Under the pieces are notes generated by a model. It saw only the letters and a program-made list of their open reading frames with translations, was not told where the DNA came from and did no database searches. DNA of 64,000 nt, taken from positions 744,001 to 808,000 of the forward strand of contig NZ_JACBZI010000001.1 in NCBI RefSeq assembly GCF_013408145.1, given 5' to 3'. Source of the DNA: Nocardioides marinus. GTDB taxonomy: Bacteria > Actinomycetota > Actinomycetes > Propionibacteriales > Nocardioidaceae. The translations under genes and the position numbers were made by a program. Every line of letters begins with the position of its first letter. Positions within the stretch are counted from its first letter, which is position 1. This document shows, piece after piece, positions 17,301-25,721 of the stretch.

Positions 17301-17600
17301 GTGGGTGATCGTCCCGAGGTCGTGTGCCTGTGTGGCTCCGCCCGGTTCATGCCGCAGATGCGGTCCCTGGCGCGGGAGTTGGGCCTCGCAGGCTTTGTCG
17401 TCCTGACCCCCGTCGACGCCGAGGACGCGCCGACGCCTGAGCAGAAGGCGACGCTCGACGCTCTGCACCGGCACAAGATCGACCTCGCCGACCGGGTGCT
17501 GGTGGTCAACCCGGGCGGCTACGTGGGGGAGTCGACGGCAGCGGAGATCGCCTACGCCCGAGCTGCCGGCAGACGCGTCGACTTCACCGACCCGCGCTGA
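17301..17600 (+). CDS. Nucleoside 2-deoxyribosyltransferase-like protein
   Basis: 99 residues of a compact Rossmann-like fold. It opens with VVCLCGSARF and ends with DLADRVLVVNPGGYVGESTAAEIAYARAAG (two adjacent pieces), the hallmarks of the small NDT-superfamily proteins found in actinobacteria and their phages. The Glu of YVGESTAAE would be the nucleophile position. GTG 17301 is taken because the fold begins at once after it; GAGG lies upstream. It may act on a nucleoside or nucleotide, but family members are mostly untested. Confidence 0.72.
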   Translation: MGDRPEVVCLCGSARFMPQMRSLARELGLAGFVVLTPVDAEDAPTPEQKATLDALHRHKIDLADRVLVVNPGGYVGESTAAEIAYARAAGRRVDFTDPR

Positions 17601-17624
17601 CGCAGCGCGCCGGCAGGGCTCTCG

Positions 17625-19121
17625 TCAGAGCTCGGTGGTGCCGTCGGGGTGGACGAGCATGCGGATGCCGTGGGGGCTGGTCCAGAGCCAGGTGGTGGGG
17701 GTGAGCTGCTGGTAGTCCCACCTGGTGTTGGTCGAGCTCGTCGAGGCCGGGGATGGGTGGGTCTTGGCTCGGTGGTGGCGTCTGCACAGGGGGGCGAGAT
17801 TGGCTGTTGATGTCTGGCCGGGTGGTCCGCCCTGGTCGGGTGGGACGTACTCCTCGATGTGGTCGAGGTCGACCTTGGCTGAGGTGCGGGTGCAGTGCGG
17901 GAAGACGCAGGTGGGGCGCTTGAGCTTGACGCGCTGGCTGATGCGGTCGGGGATCTCGTAGGCGTCGACGGCGATCTGGTCGTGCAGGTCGATGACCGGT
18001 TTGACGGTGATCTGGGTGCCGGGGACGGCGAGCCAGTCGCGGACGGTGTCGGCGGTGAGGGTCTGGTGGTGGTTCTCGAGGCGGGCGAGGTGGAGACCGA
18101 GCCGTCCGGTGTCGGGGTCGATCTCGGGGGTGCCGGGTCCTTCGTTTCCGCGGAGGGCGGCTTCTGAGAGGTGGAGGTGGAGGACGACCTGGCGGGGACG
18201 GCTCGAGCGGGGTGGTCTCGACGCCCGCTCCTCGCTGGCGCTCGTCGCTGCTCGACCACCTGCGTCAGCGAGATCGAGGGTGAGGTCGCCGCGGCTGAGG
18301 TAGCCCAGCGCCTTCGCCCGACGGACGTCGAGCGAGTCGGCCGAGCCGGCGGCAAGCAGCTGGTCGGCGATGGTGCGGATCGCGTGCTCGAGCTCTTCGG
18401 CGTCGGCGCGGTCCAGCAGGCCGGTCAGGGGGACGCCGCTGGCGGTGCCGATGGTCCAGGCGGTGGTGAGGTCGAGGGTGACGTGCAGAGACGCGGCGGT
18501 GTCGACCTCCTCCATCTCACATCCCTCGGGGTCGAACCGGGCTGCCGCCTCGGCAGCCAACCTCTTCACGGTGGCGAACGAGGCGGTGCGCACGACGTGG
18601 GCCAGGTGCGCATCGACGAACGCAGCGGCCTCGGCGGTGAGCTGACGGGTGACCTCGGTGACCCGCCGTACCCGCCACACCTGCACCTGACCTGCTTCGA
18701 GGCGAGCCCAGATTTTCGGCAGCCGGTGCTTGGCCTCCACCGCATCGGAGAGCAGGGCCCGGCCGGAGTCGGTGGAACGGCCGAGGGTGGCGGCGAGCTC
18801 GATGACGGCGAACTCCGACACTTCCGGCGCACCCGGACCGGCGAGCTCGAGCATGGTGTCGGCACCCGACATCCCGAACCGGGCGACCCACGCGTTCTCG
18901 GCCTCGGTGTGGGCGTCGTCGTCGGCCAGCCCGTAGGTGCCGTAGAGGTCCGGCATCAGCTGGCCGGTGGTGTGGCGGTCGGCCCACTCAGCGATCGCGA
19001 TGAACCGGTCCCGGTCGGCCTGATCGGCAGCCTTGTCGAGGTCGCGGATGGAGGTCAACAGGTCACCGGTCGACCCGGCAGGAGAGTCCTGCGCAGTGGT
19101 GTCGTGGTGCCCGAGTGCCAT
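17625..19121 (-). CDS. DUF222 and HNH endonuclease-domain protein (13E12 type)
   Basis: 498 residues. DUF222 occupies most of the N-terminal ~370; the HNH nuclease is at ~405-460 (CVFPHC, KVDLDHIEEY, NLAPLCRRHHRAKTH: two Cys pairs, the DH pair and the final HH). Residues ~288-304 (GGRAATSASEERASRPP) are encoded by an intergenic-type repeat lying in frame in the DUF222-HNH linker. The promoter carries a LexA/SOS box and a TAGAAT -10 6 nt before the ATG, so it is probably leaderless and DNA-damage inducible. Biochemical role of the family is unsettled. Confidence 0.9.
   Translation of the reverse strand: MALGHHDTTAQDSPAGSTGDLLTSIRDLDKAADQADRDRFIAIAEWADRHTTGQLMPDLYGTYGLADDDAHTEAENAWVARFGMSGADTMLELAGPGAPEVSEFAVIELAATLGRSTDSGRALLSDAVEAKHRLPKIWARLEAGQVQVWRVRRVTEVTRQLTAEAAAFVDAHLAHVVRTASFATVKRLAAEAAARFDPEGCEMEEVDTAASLHVTLDLTTAWTIGTASGVPLTGLLDRADAEELEHAIRTIADQLLAAGSADSLDVRRAKALGYLSRGDLTLDLADAGGRAATSASEERASRPPRSSRPRQVVLHLHLSEAALRGNEGPGTPEIDPDTGRLGLHLARLENHHQTLTADTVRDWLAVPGTQITVKPVIDLHDQIAVDAYEIPDRISQRVKLKRPTCVFPHCTRTSAKVDLDHIEEYVPPDQGGPPGQTSTANLAPLCRRHHRAKTHPSPASTSSTNTRWDYQQLTPTTWLWTSPHGIRMLVHPDGTTEL
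18211..18260. repeat. Imperfect palindromic repeat inside the DUF222-HNH gene
   Basis: 50-bp element bounded by inverted GGTGGTC and GACCACC, with the core CTCGCTGGCGCTCG shared with the copies at 19440-19543. It keeps the reading frame and codes for an Ala/Ser/Glu/Arg-rich linker. No target-site duplication was recognised. Confidence 0.75.
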
Positions 19122-19127
19122 GACCAG

Positions 19128-19150
19128 ATTCTACTAGAACAAGTGTTCGA
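19128..19150 (-). promoter_or_regulatory. LexA/SOS box and -10 of the DUF222-HNH gene
   Basis: On the minus strand TCGAACACTTGTTCTA (19135-19150) matches the actinobacterial SOS box TCGAAC-N4-GTTCGA at 11 of 12 defined positions. One base downstream lies TAGAAT (19128-19133), a good -10 hexamer, and the ATG at 19121 follows after 6 nt. LexA bound here would cover the promoter. Members of the mycobacterial 13E12 family are known to be LexA regulated, which supports the reading. Confidence 0.82.
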
Positions 19151-19439
19151 ATGGAATGGTCGTGAGGGCACCGAACGAATCTGTGGAGGACGATCCAGCC
19201 GCAACCGAAGCGAGCACCTCAAGGTGCCGCAAGGCCGGCGAGCGACCGCAACCAGGTACCGCAACCGAAGCAGACGGCAACCGTGCTCTTCGAAAATGAA
19301 GGGCCTGCTGCAGCGCGGACGTCGAGGCGCCCACCCACGCCGACCACGGAGTCGAAGCGGACCGGAGGGCGTGGCGTGAGAGGGGGTCACGACAGACCCT
19401 CCAGTCGCCCCGTGGATGAGGTTGCTCGTCGGCGTACGG
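19151..19439. other. Gene-free stretch between DUF222-HNH and phosphomutase genes
   Basis: This part of the 433-bp interval holds no gene I can support. It contains the distal promoter of the DUF222-HNH gene and moderately AT-richer sequence with CGAACC/GAACCG-like fragments (for example CCGCAACCGAAGC near 19198 and 19260, a short direct repeat). Continuous translation through it in some frames gives low-complexity sequence and is not convincing. Confidence 0.5.
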
Positions 19440-19543
19440 GGTCTCGACGACGGCTCGCTGGCGCTCGCCTGCTCGACCACCAGTGCGGCTCGCCTGCTCG
19501 ACCACCAGTGCGGCTCGCTGGCGCTCGCCTGCTCGACCAGCGG
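19440..19543. repeat. Three tandem copies of an intergenic palindrome-type repeat
   Basis: Units at 19451-19485 (35 bp), 19486-19510 (25 bp) and 19511-19543 share CGGCTCGC...CTGCTCGACCA. The middle unit lacks the 10-bp TGGCGCTCGC. Together with the leading GGTCTCGACGA they match the element inside the DUF222-HNH gene. They lie 12 bp after the phosphomutase stop, where they could act as a transcript 3' structure. Confidence 0.8.
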
Positions 19544-19554
19544 AGGGCGCAGGG

Positions 19555-21225
19555 TCAGAGGCCGGCGGCGGCGCGGATGTCGGAGCCCAGGGCGTCCAGG
19601 CGGGTGGCGGCGGAGATCCGGGCGCCCTCGACGGCGTCGGTCTGGTCGGGGTTGTCGGCGGCGTCCTCGACCGGCACGACGACCTCGAGGTAGCACTTGA
19701 TCTTCGGCTCGGTGCCGCTGGGGCGGACGACGACGCGGGCGTCGTCGGCGAGGCGGAAGCGCAGGCCGTCGGTGGGCGGGAGGTCCTCGGTGCCCTCGGC
19801 GAGGTCGTCGACGCCGACGACGTCGAGGCCACCCAGCGAGGCCGGGGGGTCGGTGCGGAGCCGCTCCATGGCCGCCGAGATCAGCGAGAGGTCCGAGACG
19901 CGCACGGAGACCTGGTCGGTGGCGTGCAGGCCGTGCTCGCGGGCGAGGTCGTCGAGCAGGTCGAGCAGGGTGCGACCCTCCGCCTTGAGCGAGGCCGCGA
20001 GCTCGCAGAGCAGGACGAGGGCCGAGACGCCGTCCTTGTCCTTCACGTGGTCGGGGTCGCAGCAGTAGCCGAGCGCCTCCTCGTAGCCGAAGGCCAGGTC
20101 GGGCACCCGACCGATCCACTTGAAGCCGGTGAGCGTCTCGACGTACGGCTGGTCTGCTGCCGCCGCGATCTTGGACAGCAGCGTGGAGGAGACGATCGTG
20201 GTGGCGAAGGTGCCGGTGCGGCCCCGGCGCAGCAGGTGGGTGGCGAGCAGGGCGCCGACCTCGTCGCCCCGCAGCATCCGCCAGCCGGTCGGGGTGGGGA
20301 CGGCGGCGGCGCAGCGGTCGGCGTCGGGGTCGTTGGCCACGACCAGGTCGGCCCCGCGCTCCTCGGCCAGTGCCAGCGCGAGGTCCATCGCGCCGGCCTC
20401 CTCGGGGTTGGGGAAGGCAACGGTCGGGAAGTCCGGGTCGGGGTGCGCCTGCTGCTCCACGACGTACGGCGCAGCGAACCCGGCCCGCTGGAGCACGTCC
20501 GCGGCGGGCGACCCGCCGACCCCGTGCAGCGGGGTGTAGACCACGGACAGGTCGCGGGGGCCGTCGGCGACGAGCCCGGCGATGCGGTCGAGGTAGCGGT
20601 CGAGGAGGTACTCGCCCAGCACCTGCCAGCCCGACCCGCGGGGGACCGAGGTGAGGTCGCCGACCTCGGCGATGCGGGCGGCGATCTCGGCGTCGGTGGG
20701 GGAGACGATCTGGCTGCCGTCGCCCAGGTAGACCTTGTAGCCGTTGTCCTCGGGCGGGTTGTGGCTGGCCGTGACCATGACGCCCGCGACGCACCCGAGC
20801 TCGCGCACGGCGTAGGCCAGCACCGGGGTGGGCAGCGGCCGGGGCATCAGCCACACGTCGAGGCCCGCGCCACGCATGACGGCCGCGGTGTCCTCGGCGA
20901 AGGTGTCGGAGAGGTGGCGGGCGTCGTACCCGACGACGACCGAGCCGCCGGGCCCGAGGTGGGCGGCCAGGCCGGCCGCGGCGCGCAGGACGACCACGCG
21001 GTTCATCCGGTTCGGGCCGGCGCCGAGCGCGCCGCGCAGCCCGGCGGTGCCGAACTCCAAGGTGCCGTCGAAGCGGTCGGCGAGGTCGGCCGGGTCCCCG
21101 CCCGCCTCGACCTCGGTCACGATGCGCTCCAGCTCCTGGCGCGTGGTGGCGTCGGGGTCGGCCGCCGCCCAGGCCCGGGCGCGGTCGAGGAGGTCGGACA
21201 GCTCGGACTCCGAGAGGGTCGTCAT
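19555..21225 (-). CDS. Phosphoglucomutase/phosphomannomutase family protein
   Basis: 556-residue alpha-D-phosphohexomutase. FGTAGLRG (~58-65), the phosphoserine loop TASHNPPEDNGYK with Ser ~154, metal site DPDADR and the C-terminal phosphate loop RPSGTEPKIKCY are intact. The TAGLRG plus SHNPPEDNGYK combination points to the PgmB2/ManB-like long class that interconverts hexose- or pentose-1- and 5/6-phosphates. A phosphopentomutase role would connect deoA with deoC, but that is speculation. TACCGT 7 nt before the ATG indicates a leaderless start. Confidence 0.9.
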   Translation of the reverse strand: MTTLSESELSDLLDRARAWAAADPDATTRQELERIVTEVEAGGDPADLADRFDGTLEFGTAGLRGALGAGPNRMNRVVVLRAAAGLAAHLGPGGSVVVGYDARHLSDTFAEDTAAVMRGAGLDVWLMPRPLPTPVLAYAVRELGCVAGVMVTASHNPPEDNGYKVYLGDGSQIVSPTDAEIAARIAEVGDLTSVPRGSGWQVLGEYLLDRYLDRIAGLVADGPRDLSVVYTPLHGVGGSPAADVLQRAGFAAPYVVEQQAHPDPDFPTVAFPNPEEAGAMDLALALAEERGADLVVANDPDADRCAAAVPTPTGWRMLRGDEVGALLATHLLRRGRTGTFATTIVSSTLLSKIAAAADQPYVETLTGFKWIGRVPDLAFGYEEALGYCCDPDHVKDKDGVSALVLLCELAASLKAEGRTLLDLLDDLAREHGLHATDQVSVRVSDLSLISAAMERLRTDPPASLGGLDVVGVDDLAEGTEDLPPTDGLRFRLADDARVVVRPSGTEPKIKCYLEVVVPVEDAADNPDQTDAVEGARISAATRLDALGSDIRAAAGL

Positions 21226-21232
21226 GGACGGG

Positions 21233-21238
21233 ACGGTA
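21233..21238 (-). promoter_or_regulatory. Leaderless -10 box for the phosphomutase gene
   Basis: TACCGT on the minus strand, 7 nt before the ATG at 21225. The divergent SRPBCC gene starts 21 bp away, so the two promoters must overlap. Confidence 0.5.
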
Positions 21239-21246
21239 GCCGCAGG

Positions 21247-21687
21247 ATGGTGCCCGTGCCGACCTCGACGTACTCCTTCCGCGACCGCTGGCACGTCGAC
21301 GCCCCGCCCGAGCGGGTCCGCGAGGTGCTGGTCGACGTGGAGCGCTACGTGGAGTGGTGGCCGCAGGTGGTGGCCGTGGGCTACCTCGGCGAGGGGCGTG
21401 GCCTGGTGCTGTGCCGCTCCGCGCTGCCCTACACCCTCCAGCTCGTGCTCACCGAGGTGCTCAACCGCCCCGACGTCCTGGAGGTCGGCGTCGACGGCGA
21501 CCTGGAGGGGACGGTGCGCTTCGAGCTGAGGCCGGAGGGCGAGGGCACCCGGCTGGACTTCGCCCAGGACGTCGTCGTCCCGGGCCTGCTCGGTGCCCTC
21601 TCCCGCGTGGCGCGGCCGGTCCTGACGTGGAACCACGACCGGATGATGCGGGGCTGTGTGGAGGGCCTGGCCGCGCGGCTGGCCTGA
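21247..21687 (+). CDS. SRPBCC-superfamily (polyketide cyclase/START-like) protein
   Basis: 146 residues with the pattern of a ligand-binding helix-grip fold: YSFRDRWHVDAPPERVREVLVDVERYVEWWPQV opens strand 1 and the two short helices, and the C-terminal long helix is RPVLTWNHDRMMRGCVEGLAARLA. No catalytic residues are assigned. ATG 21247 is taken as the start; a GTG three codons later would serve equally. Ligand unknown. Confidence 0.75.
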   Translation: MVPVPTSTYSFRDRWHVDAPPERVREVLVDVERYVEWWPQVVAVGYLGEGRGLVLCRSALPYTLQLVLTEVLNRPDVLEVGVDGDLEGTVRFELRPEGEGTRLDFAQDVVVPGLLGALSRVARPVLTWNHDRMMRGCVEGLAARLA

Positions 21688-21690
21688 GGA

Positions 21691-22689
<999 letters not shown>

Positions 22690-22722
22690 CGCCTCAGTGT
22701 GGAGGCTGGAGCGTGCTCCAGG

Positions 22723-23373
22723 TCAAGCGCGTCGCCAGCGGGGGAGGTCACGGCCCAGCTCCTCGAACAGCGCCTGGTTGAGCCCGAAGGCGACCTTGAC
22801 CTCGGCCACGACCCGGTCGGTCTCCTCGGGTGAGGTGCCGAGGGCGTCGAGGCGGGCGCGGTAGGCGTCCTTGTAGGGCTTGGGCTTGCCGATGGCTGCG
22901 AAGTCGTAGAACGCGATGCCGCGGCCGTCGAGGTCGAAGGCGCGGTCGAGGATCCGCCCGATGGCCTGGCCGCCGGACAGGTCGCCGAGGTAGCGGGTGT
23001 AGTGGTGGGCGGCGAACAGCCCGCCCCAGGCCGCGGACGCGTGCAGGCGTGCGGCGTACGCCTCGGCGGCGGGGGAGTCGACCTGCCGGGGGCCGGTGGG
23101 GTCCCAGTGGTCGAGGTCGGCGTCGATGGCGGCGAGGCGCTCGAGGTCCACGTCGTGCACCGCGGCCACGAACGGGTCGTCGAGGTGCTGGCGGCCGACG
23201 GTCTCCATCGCGGCGTACACCGTGCGCAGGCGCAGCAGGTAGGCCGTGTAGCCCGCCGGAGAGATCCTCCCGTCGAGCAGCTCGCTCATGAACGAGGAGC
23301 CCTCGGCGGCCTCGTGCTCGGTGCGGGAGCCCTCGCGCATGGCGGCGGAGAGGGCGAGCAGCGTGGTGGTCAT
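22723..23373 (-). CDS. hmuO: Haem oxygenase, biliverdin-producing (HmuO-like)
   Basis: 216-residue helical enzyme that opens haem to biliverdin, CO and Fe2+. The proximal ligand H20 in SRTEHEAAE is at the same number as in corynebacterial HmuO, and the flexible distal helix GDLSGGQAIGR (~135-145) is complete. Divergent from hmuT across a 174-bp regulatory region with palindromic operators and iron boxes, so it would supply iron from the haem imported by HmuTUV. ATG 23373 is preceded by GAGGA. Confidence 0.95.
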   Translation of the reverse strand: MTTTLLALSAAMREGSRTEHEAAEGSSFMSELLDGRISPAGYTAYLLRLRTVYAAMETVGRQHLDDPFVAAVHDVDLERLAAIDADLDHWDPTGPRQVDSPAAEAYAARLHASAAWGGLFAAHHYTRYLGDLSGGQAIGRILDRAFDLDGRGIAFYDFAAIGKPKPYKDAYRARLDALGTSPEETDRVVAEVKVAFGLNQALFEELGRDLPRWRRA

Positions 23374-23408
23374 GGGGTCCTCGGGAGGTGGGGGCGAGCG
23401 GGACGTGG

Positions 23409-23451
23409 AGTTCTCGACACAGTGTCGAGAACTAGTCGACACTGTGTCAAC
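23409..23451. promoter_or_regulatory. Two related palindromic operators in the hmuO-hmuT promoter region
   Basis: 23409-23433 is a 25-bp perfect palindrome (central A at 23421, inner sequence CGACACAGTGTCG). 23435-23451 is a 17-bp palindrome with one mismatch and the same GACAC-T-GTGTC core. Centres are 22 bp apart, two helical turns, so two repressor dimers could bind one face. The form fits a TetR-family operator. The site is nearer hmuO than hmuT. Binding protein unknown; a haem-sensing TetR regulator is inferred. Confidence 0.75.
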
Positions 23452-23461
23452 ATACGCCTGG

Positions 23462-23505
23462 ACAGGTAAGGCTTGCCTTGCTTGGATGATGTTAGCCTCA
23501 CCTAA
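23462..23505. promoter_or_regulatory. DtxR/IdeR-type iron boxes upstream of hmuT
   Basis: 23487-23505 read on the minus strand is TTAGGTGAGGCTAACATCA, matching the iron-box consensus TTAGGTTAGSCTAACCTAA at 16 of 19 positions. A weaker box, ACAGGTAAGGCTTGCCTTG at 23462-23480, matches at about 12 of 19. Tandem boxes are common for DtxR/IdeR. They predict repression of haem uptake under iron sufficiency. Confidence 0.8.
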
Positions 23506-23547
23506 CTTCGCGTGGCCAGACCACGCCCGGATCGAGAGACGGTTCCC

Positions 23548-24654
23548 ATGCGCTCCCCCCTGCCCACGGCCCTGGCCGTCGTGTGCGCCTGCCTGCTCAG
23601 CAGCTGTGCCCCCAGCGTGGGCGACGCCGTGCCCGCCCGCGAGCAGGAGTCCACGACGGCTGTCGCTCCTCCGCTGGCCGAGGTGGGCGCCGACGTGCTC
23701 GAGGACCCGCGGGCGTGGGAGGGGGCCACGACGGCGCGTGCTCCGGAGCGGGCTGTCGATCCCGTCGACGGGCCGGGGCCGGCGCTGCCCGTCACGGTCG
23801 AGGACGCACAGGGCACGCAGGTCACCGTCACCGACGTGAGCCGCGTCCTCGCCCTCGACGTGCACGGCACCCTCTCGCGCACCGTCCACGAGCTCGGCCT
23901 GGGCGAGCGGATGGTCGGGCGGGACATCTCGACGCAGTTCGCGGAGGCCGCGGACCTGCCCCTGGTGACCCAGAACGGCCACGACCTCAACGCCGAGGCG
24001 ATCCTCGCGCTCGATCCCACGCTCATCCTCACCGACACCTCGCTGGGCCCCTGGGACGTCGTGCTGCAGATGCGGGACGCCGGCATCCCGGTCGTCGTCA
24101 CCGACTCCCACCGCGGCCTGGACAACCTCTCCACGCTGACGATGCAGGTCGCCGAGGCGCTCGGTGTCCCGGCGCGGGGCCGTGCCCTCGCGGAGCGGAT
24201 CGAGGCCGAGGTCGCCGAGGTCACCGAGCAGATCGCCGCCGTCGCCCCCGCGGTGCCGACACAGCGGCTGCGCACGGTCTTCCTCTACGTCCGCGGCCAG
24301 TCCGGCGTCTACTACCTCTTCGGCGAGGGCAGCGGCGCCGACTCCCTGATCGACGCCGTCGGGCTCTACGACGTCGCCGAGGAGATCGGGTGGGACGGCA
24401 TGAAGCCGGTGACCGACGAGGGCATCGTGGCCGCCCAGCCCGAGCTGGTGCTGATGATGACCGCCGGGCTGGAGTCCGCCGGGGGCGTCGAGGGCCTGCT
24501 CGAGCGGCTGCCGGCCCTCGCGAGCACCCCGGCCGGCCAGCACCGGCGCTTCGTCGACATGGCCGACGCCGACATCCTCGGCTTCGGCCCCACCACGGCA
24601 GCCACGCTCGACGCGCTGGCCGTCGCGGTCCACGCCCCGGGCGCGGTCTCGTGA
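23548..24654 (+). CDS. hmuT: Haem ABC transporter substrate-binding lipoprotein
   Basis: 368 residues with a lipoprotein signal (lipobox L-S-S-C, Cys ~18), a ~75-residue acidic/Pro linker, then a class III binding fold: RVLALDVHGTLSRTVHELGLG, NAEAILALDPTLILTD and the C-terminal MADADILGFGPTTAATLDALA. This matches HmuT haem-binding proteins, which use a His and a Tyr ligand; His in ALDVHGT and Tyr in SGVYYLF are candidates. ATG 23548 is preferred over an upstream ATG because GAGAGACGG precedes it and the signal peptide begins there. GTGA overlap couples it to hmuU. Confidence 0.92.
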   Translation: MRSPLPTALAVVCACLLSSCAPSVGDAVPAREQESTTAVAPPLAEVGADVLEDPRAWEGATTARAPERAVDPVDGPGPALPVTVEDAQGTQVTVTDVSRVLALDVHGTLSRTVHELGLGERMVGRDISTQFAEAADLPLVTQNGHDLNAEAILALDPTLILTDTSLGPWDVVLQMRDAGIPVVVTDSHRGLDNLSTLTMQVAEALGVPARGRALAERIEAEVAEVTEQIAAVAPAVPTQRLRTVFLYVRGQSGVYYLFGEGSGADSLIDAVGLYDVAEEIGWDGMKPVTDEGIVAAQPELVLMMTAGLESAGGVEGLLERLPALASTPAGQHRRFVDMADADILGFGPTTAATLDALAVAVHAPGAVS

Positions 24655-25721
24655 CCGCCGTCCCCGTGTCGGCCGCCCACCGGCGTACGTCGGTGCGCCG
24701 GGTGGGCCTGCTCGGCGCCCTCTCCGCGGCGCTGCTCGTCGCCGTGGTGCTGGCCGCGGGTCGCGGGCAGCTCGACGTGGCCCCGGCCGAGGTCGTCGGC
24801 TCCCTGCTGCACCGGCTCGGGCTCGACGCCGGGCCGATGCCCGCGCACCCCCAGGGCGACGTGACCCTGTGGACGGTCCGTTTCCCCCGGGTCGTGATGG
24901 CGGCCGTCGCCGGTGCCGCCCTGGCCACGGCGGGGGCGTTGATGCAGGGGATCTTCGGCAACCCGCTGGCCGAGCCCGGCGTGGTCGGCGTCTCGGCGGG
25001 TGCCGCCCTGGCCGCGGCGACCGTCATCGTGTTCGACCTGACCGTGGCCGGCAGCTGGACCATCGCGCTGTTCGCGTTCCTGGGCGGCCTCGTGACCACG
25101 GTCGCGGTCTACCTGCTCTCCCGCGACGGCGGACGCACCGAGGTGGTCACCCTGGTCCTCACCGGCATCGCCATCAACGCGGTGGCGAGCGCCGGCCTGG
25201 CGTTCCTGCTGTTCCTGGGGGACCAGCAGGCCCGGGAGGAGATCGTCTTCTGGCAGCTCGGAAGCCTCAACGGCTCGCGCTGGGAGCAGGTCTGGGTGGC
25301 CGCGCCCCTGATGGTGGTGGGGCTGGTGGTCGCGATGCTGATGTCGCGACGCCTGGACCTCCTGGCGCTGGGCGACCGCGCGGCGCGACACGTCGGCGTG
25401 GACGTCGAGCGGTTGCGCATGGGCGCCATAGTCGTGGTGGCGCTGCTGACAGCCGCGGCCGTCGCGTTCTGCGGGATCATCGCCTTCGTCGGGCTGGTCG
25501 TGCCCCACCTGGTGCGGCTGCTGTCCGGCCCCGGGCACCGGCTGCTGGTGCCCGCCAGCGCCCTCGGCGGCGCGCTGCTGCTGGTCGTCGCCGACCTCGG
25601 CGCGCGCACCCTCGTGGCCTACGCCGACCTCCCGATCGGCATGCTGACCAGCCTGGTGGGCGGCCCGTTCTTCTTCTGGCTGATCCGTCGCGCCCGGCGT
25701 ACCTCGGGGGCGTGGGCATGA
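24651..25721 (+). CDS. hmuU: Haem ABC transporter permease
   Basis: 356-residue FecCD-family permease with about ten transmembrane segments. Typical motifs: RFPRVVMAAVAGAALATAGALMQG, GNPLAEPGVVGVSAGA and the cytoplasmic coupling-helix region ending IIAFVGLVVPHLVR. GTG 24651 overlaps the hmuT stop and the gene overlaps hmuV by 4 bp. Forms the membrane channel with HmuT outside and HmuV inside. Confidence 0.94.
   Translation: MTAVPVSAAHRRTSVRRVGLLGALSAALLVAVVLAAGRGQLDVAPAEVVGSLLHRLGLDAGPMPAHPQGDVTLWTVRFPRVVMAAVAGAALATAGALMQGIFGNPLAEPGVVGVSAGAALAAATVIVFDLTVAGSWTIALFAFLGGLVTTVAVYLLSRDGGRTEVVTLVLTGIAINAVASAGLAFLLFLGDQQAREEIVFWQLGSLNGSRWEQVWVAAPLMVVGLVVAMLMSRRLDLLALGDRAARHVGVDVERLRMGAIVVVALLTAAAVAFCGIIAFVGLVVPHLVRLLSGPGHRLLVPASALGGALLLVVADLGARTLVAYADLPIGMLTSLVGGPFFFWLIRRARRTSGAWA

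Noticed and set aside
17625..19121. Transposase or homing endonuclease gene
   Set aside because: DUF222-HNH architecture is a resident actinobacterial family; no inverted terminal repeats, target duplication or intron/intein boundaries were seen.
19451..19543. CRISPR array
   Set aside because: The repeats abut without unique spacers and vary in length; no cas genes are present.
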